Positions 5,373 through 6,586 of a stretch of DNA of 6,586 bases are shown here, piece after piece (within the stretch, counting starts at the first letter, position 1; the number at the start of each line of letters is the position of its first letter). The DNA is from Nitrospira sp. UBA2083 (GTDB lineage: Bacteria; Nitrospirota; Nitrospiria; Nitrospirales; Nitrospiraceae). Made by a program: the position numbers and the translations under genes. The stretch spans positions 506 to 7,091 of the forward strand of contig DCZN01000009.1 in the NCBI GenBank assembly GCA_002331625.1. Reading direction: 5' to 3'. The notes below the pieces were generated by a model. It saw nothing but the letters and a program-made list of their open reading frames with translations. It was not told the origin of the DNA and did no database searches.

Positions 5373-6266
5373 ATGAGTCTTGATTATGTCAAGTTTTCAA
5401 ATGGATTCGAAAAGTTCATGCCGAAGGAATATCGAGACCTGGTGGAGCACGGACCGTTTGGGAAAAAGGTCTCGGTTTCACAGGTAGGAAGTTTCAAGGA
5501 AGTGCTGGAAGAGCACCCCATGTGTGCCGGTTGTGCGATGACGCTCTTCATTCGCTTGGCCATGGTCGCGTTCCCCAATCCAGAAGATACGATTACCGTC
5601 GGGACGGCCGGGTGTGGTCGTCTGGCGATTTCACAAGCTGCGATCCCCTTTGTCTATGGCAACTACGGCGACCAAAACGGCGTCGCGAGCGGCCTCTCAC
5701 GTGGTCTCCGTCTTCGTTTCGGTGATAAGCCGAAAGATGTGGTCGTGATGGCCGGGGACGGAGGGACGGCAGACATCGGGTTCCAGCAGGTGCTCCATTC
5801 GTGGTTCCGCAAGGAACGATTTACGACCATCATGTTGGACAACGAAGTCTATGGGAATACCGGCGGTCAGGAAAGTGGGATGACCAATCGCGGTGCCGTG
5901 CTGAAGATGGCGCCCCTCGGCAAGAAGTTTGAGAAGATGGATATGTTGCAGATGGCCAAGGTTGCGGGCTGTGCCTATGTGGCGACCGTGGTGCCGAATA
6001 ATCCCCGTCGTGTGGAAAGCGTCATCAAGAAAGCGGTCCTGATTGCACGCGAAGTCGGGTCGACCTACATTCAGGCCTACACGTCCTGTAACATCGAGTA
6101 CGCTATTCCGACCGACAAGGTCATGGAAGATGCGAAGACGGTTGAAAACGACCGGTATCAGTTCACCGAATACGTCAGCGACGAAGCGAAGCAATACCTC
6201 ACTGAGCGCTATGGCTACAAGGAGTTTCTTGCCAAGCCGGCTGCTGCAATTCCTAACAAGGCCTAA
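5373..6266 (+). CDS. porB: 2-oxoacid:ferredoxin oxidoreductase, beta subunit
   Basis: The thiamine-diphosphate subunit of a pyruvate- or 2-oxoglutarate:ferredoxin oxidoreductase, 297 residues, cytosolic. This enzyme class interconverts an acyl-CoA plus CO2 and a 2-oxoacid using ferredoxin, and in the reductive TCA cycle it runs in the carboxylating direction. The ThDP/Mg motif is GDGGTADIG (128-136) continuing to DNEVYGNTGGQ (156-166). Cysteines at 51 and 54 (MCAGC), 81 (AGCG) and 239 (TSCN) are spaced like the four ligands of the [4Fe-4S] cluster next to ThDP in this family. The N-terminal ~45 residues precede the usual core and fit the longer beta chains of the multi-subunit enzymes. The ATG at 5373 follows GGGAGGTG with good spacing. 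The gamma gene follows after 21 bases, while no alpha gene lies upstream. Sequence alone does not separate pyruvate from 2-oxoglutarate specificity. Confidence 0.93.
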   Translation: MSLDYVKFSNGFEKFMPKEYRDLVEHGPFGKKVSVSQVGSFKEVLEEHPMCAGCAMTLFIRLAMVAFPNPEDTITVGTAGCGRLAISQAAIPFVYGNYGDQNGVASGLSRGLRLRFGDKPKDVVVMAGDGGTADIGFQQVLHSWFRKERFTTIMLDNEVYGNTGGQESGMTNRGAVLKMAPLGKKFEKMDMLQMAKVAGCAYVATVVPNNPRRVESVIKKAVLIAREVGSTYIQAYTSCNIEYAIPTDKVMEDAKTVENDRYQFTEYVSDEAKQYLTERYGYKEFLAKPAAAIPNKA

Positions 6267-6287
6267 GCGACCAAAGGAGATTCCACA

Positions 6288-6586
6288 ATGGCAAGACGCT
6301 TCAATATCCGAATGGCAGGTGTCGGTGGACAGGGTGTCGTGACTGGGTCTCACATTCTAAGCACGGCCGTCATCAATGCCGGCGGCGAAAGTACGATTGT
6401 GCCGTTCTATGGATCAGAAAAGCGGATGGCGCCGGTCGAAAGCTATGTCCGAGTCTCTGATGAACCGATCTATGAGATCGGTGAAATTACCTTCCCGCAC
6501 ATCATTATTATCTTCCACCCCCAAGTCATTACGCACGGCAAGTCCTACACGATGCCGTTTTACTTCGGCCTGAAGGAAGACGGGAT
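6288..6586 (+). CDS. porG: 2-oxoacid:ferredoxin oxidoreductase, gamma subunit (3' end missing)
   Basis: The first 99 residues of the gamma domain/subunit of the same oxidoreductase; the frame is open to the window's end. The hallmark is MAGVGGQGVVTGSHILSTA (residues 9-27), the glycine-rich segment of the POR gamma family. It is followed by PFYGSEKRMAPVESYVRVSD (39-58), which lines the CoA/active-site face in related enzymes. The ATG at 6288 is preceded by AAAGGAGA (6273-6280) with 8 bases between GGAG and the start. It is cotranscribed with the beta gene 21 bases upstream. Family members are usually ~180-230 residues, so roughly half is seen. The remaining subunits (alpha, ferredoxin-like delta and any epsilon) should lie downstream or elsewhere. 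Confidence 0.92.
   Translation, partial: MARRFNIRMAGVGGQGVVTGSHILSTAVINAGGESTIVPFYGSEKRMAPVESYVRVSDEPIYEIGEITFPHIIIIFHPQVITHGKSYTMPFYFGLKEDG

Noticed and set aside
5697..6353. 218-codon - strand frame opposite the beta and gamma subunits
   Set aside because: It is antisense to sequence with thiamine-diphosphate and Fe-S motifs; a shadow of biased codon use.

Overview
The window looks like chromosomal DNA of a Nitrospira-like bacterium (phylum Nitrospirota). The main evidence is at the right end: a 2-oxoacid:ferredoxin oxidoreductase beta gene followed directly by a gamma gene. They are of the multi-subunit type I associate with reductive TCA cycle carbon fixation in Nitrospira and Hydrogenobacter. 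The mix of housekeeping genes agrees, but the assignment rests on remembered family resemblance, not on a search.

Layout, left to right. (1) Bases 1-1386, + strand: the 3' part of a methylenetetrahydrofolate reductase (metF-like) gene, overlapping panB by one base (TGATG). Both enzymes use 5,10-methylene-tetrahydrofolate. (2) 1536-2312, + strand: an orphan membrane di-iron fatty acid hydroxylase/sterol desaturase. (3) 2313-2790: about 480 bases with no convincing gene. It holds a short hexamer-like repeat, a diverged copy of a GTGAAACGTGAGGC-type repeat, a GC-rich hairpin and a good promoter. (4) 2791-3333, + strand: a solitary Uma2/DUF820 protein. (5) 4971 down to 3401, - strand: a probable three-gene run. 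It comprises a tiny four-cysteine protein resembling the C-terminal (MetV-like) domain of methylenetetrahydrofolate reductase, then queF, then apaH. The first two are separated by a tandem 14-bp repeat that supplies the Shine-Dalgarno and GTG start of queF. (6) 4972-5372: a 400-base divergent intergenic region with a near-consensus promoter and a roughly 130-nt leader that can form three hairpins. (7) 5373-6586, + strand: oxidoreductase beta subunit and the start of the gamma subunit, which runs off the window.

Two themes link the genes. One is one-carbon folate metabolism: metF and panB at the left, and the MetV-like protein on the other strand. The other is central carbon metabolism, represented by the oxidoreductase operon. 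I see no tRNA, rRNA, CRISPR array, transposase, phage gene or defence system. The most interesting items are the stand-alone MetV-like protein, the repeat acting as a translation start for queF, and the structured leader of the oxidoreductase operon.
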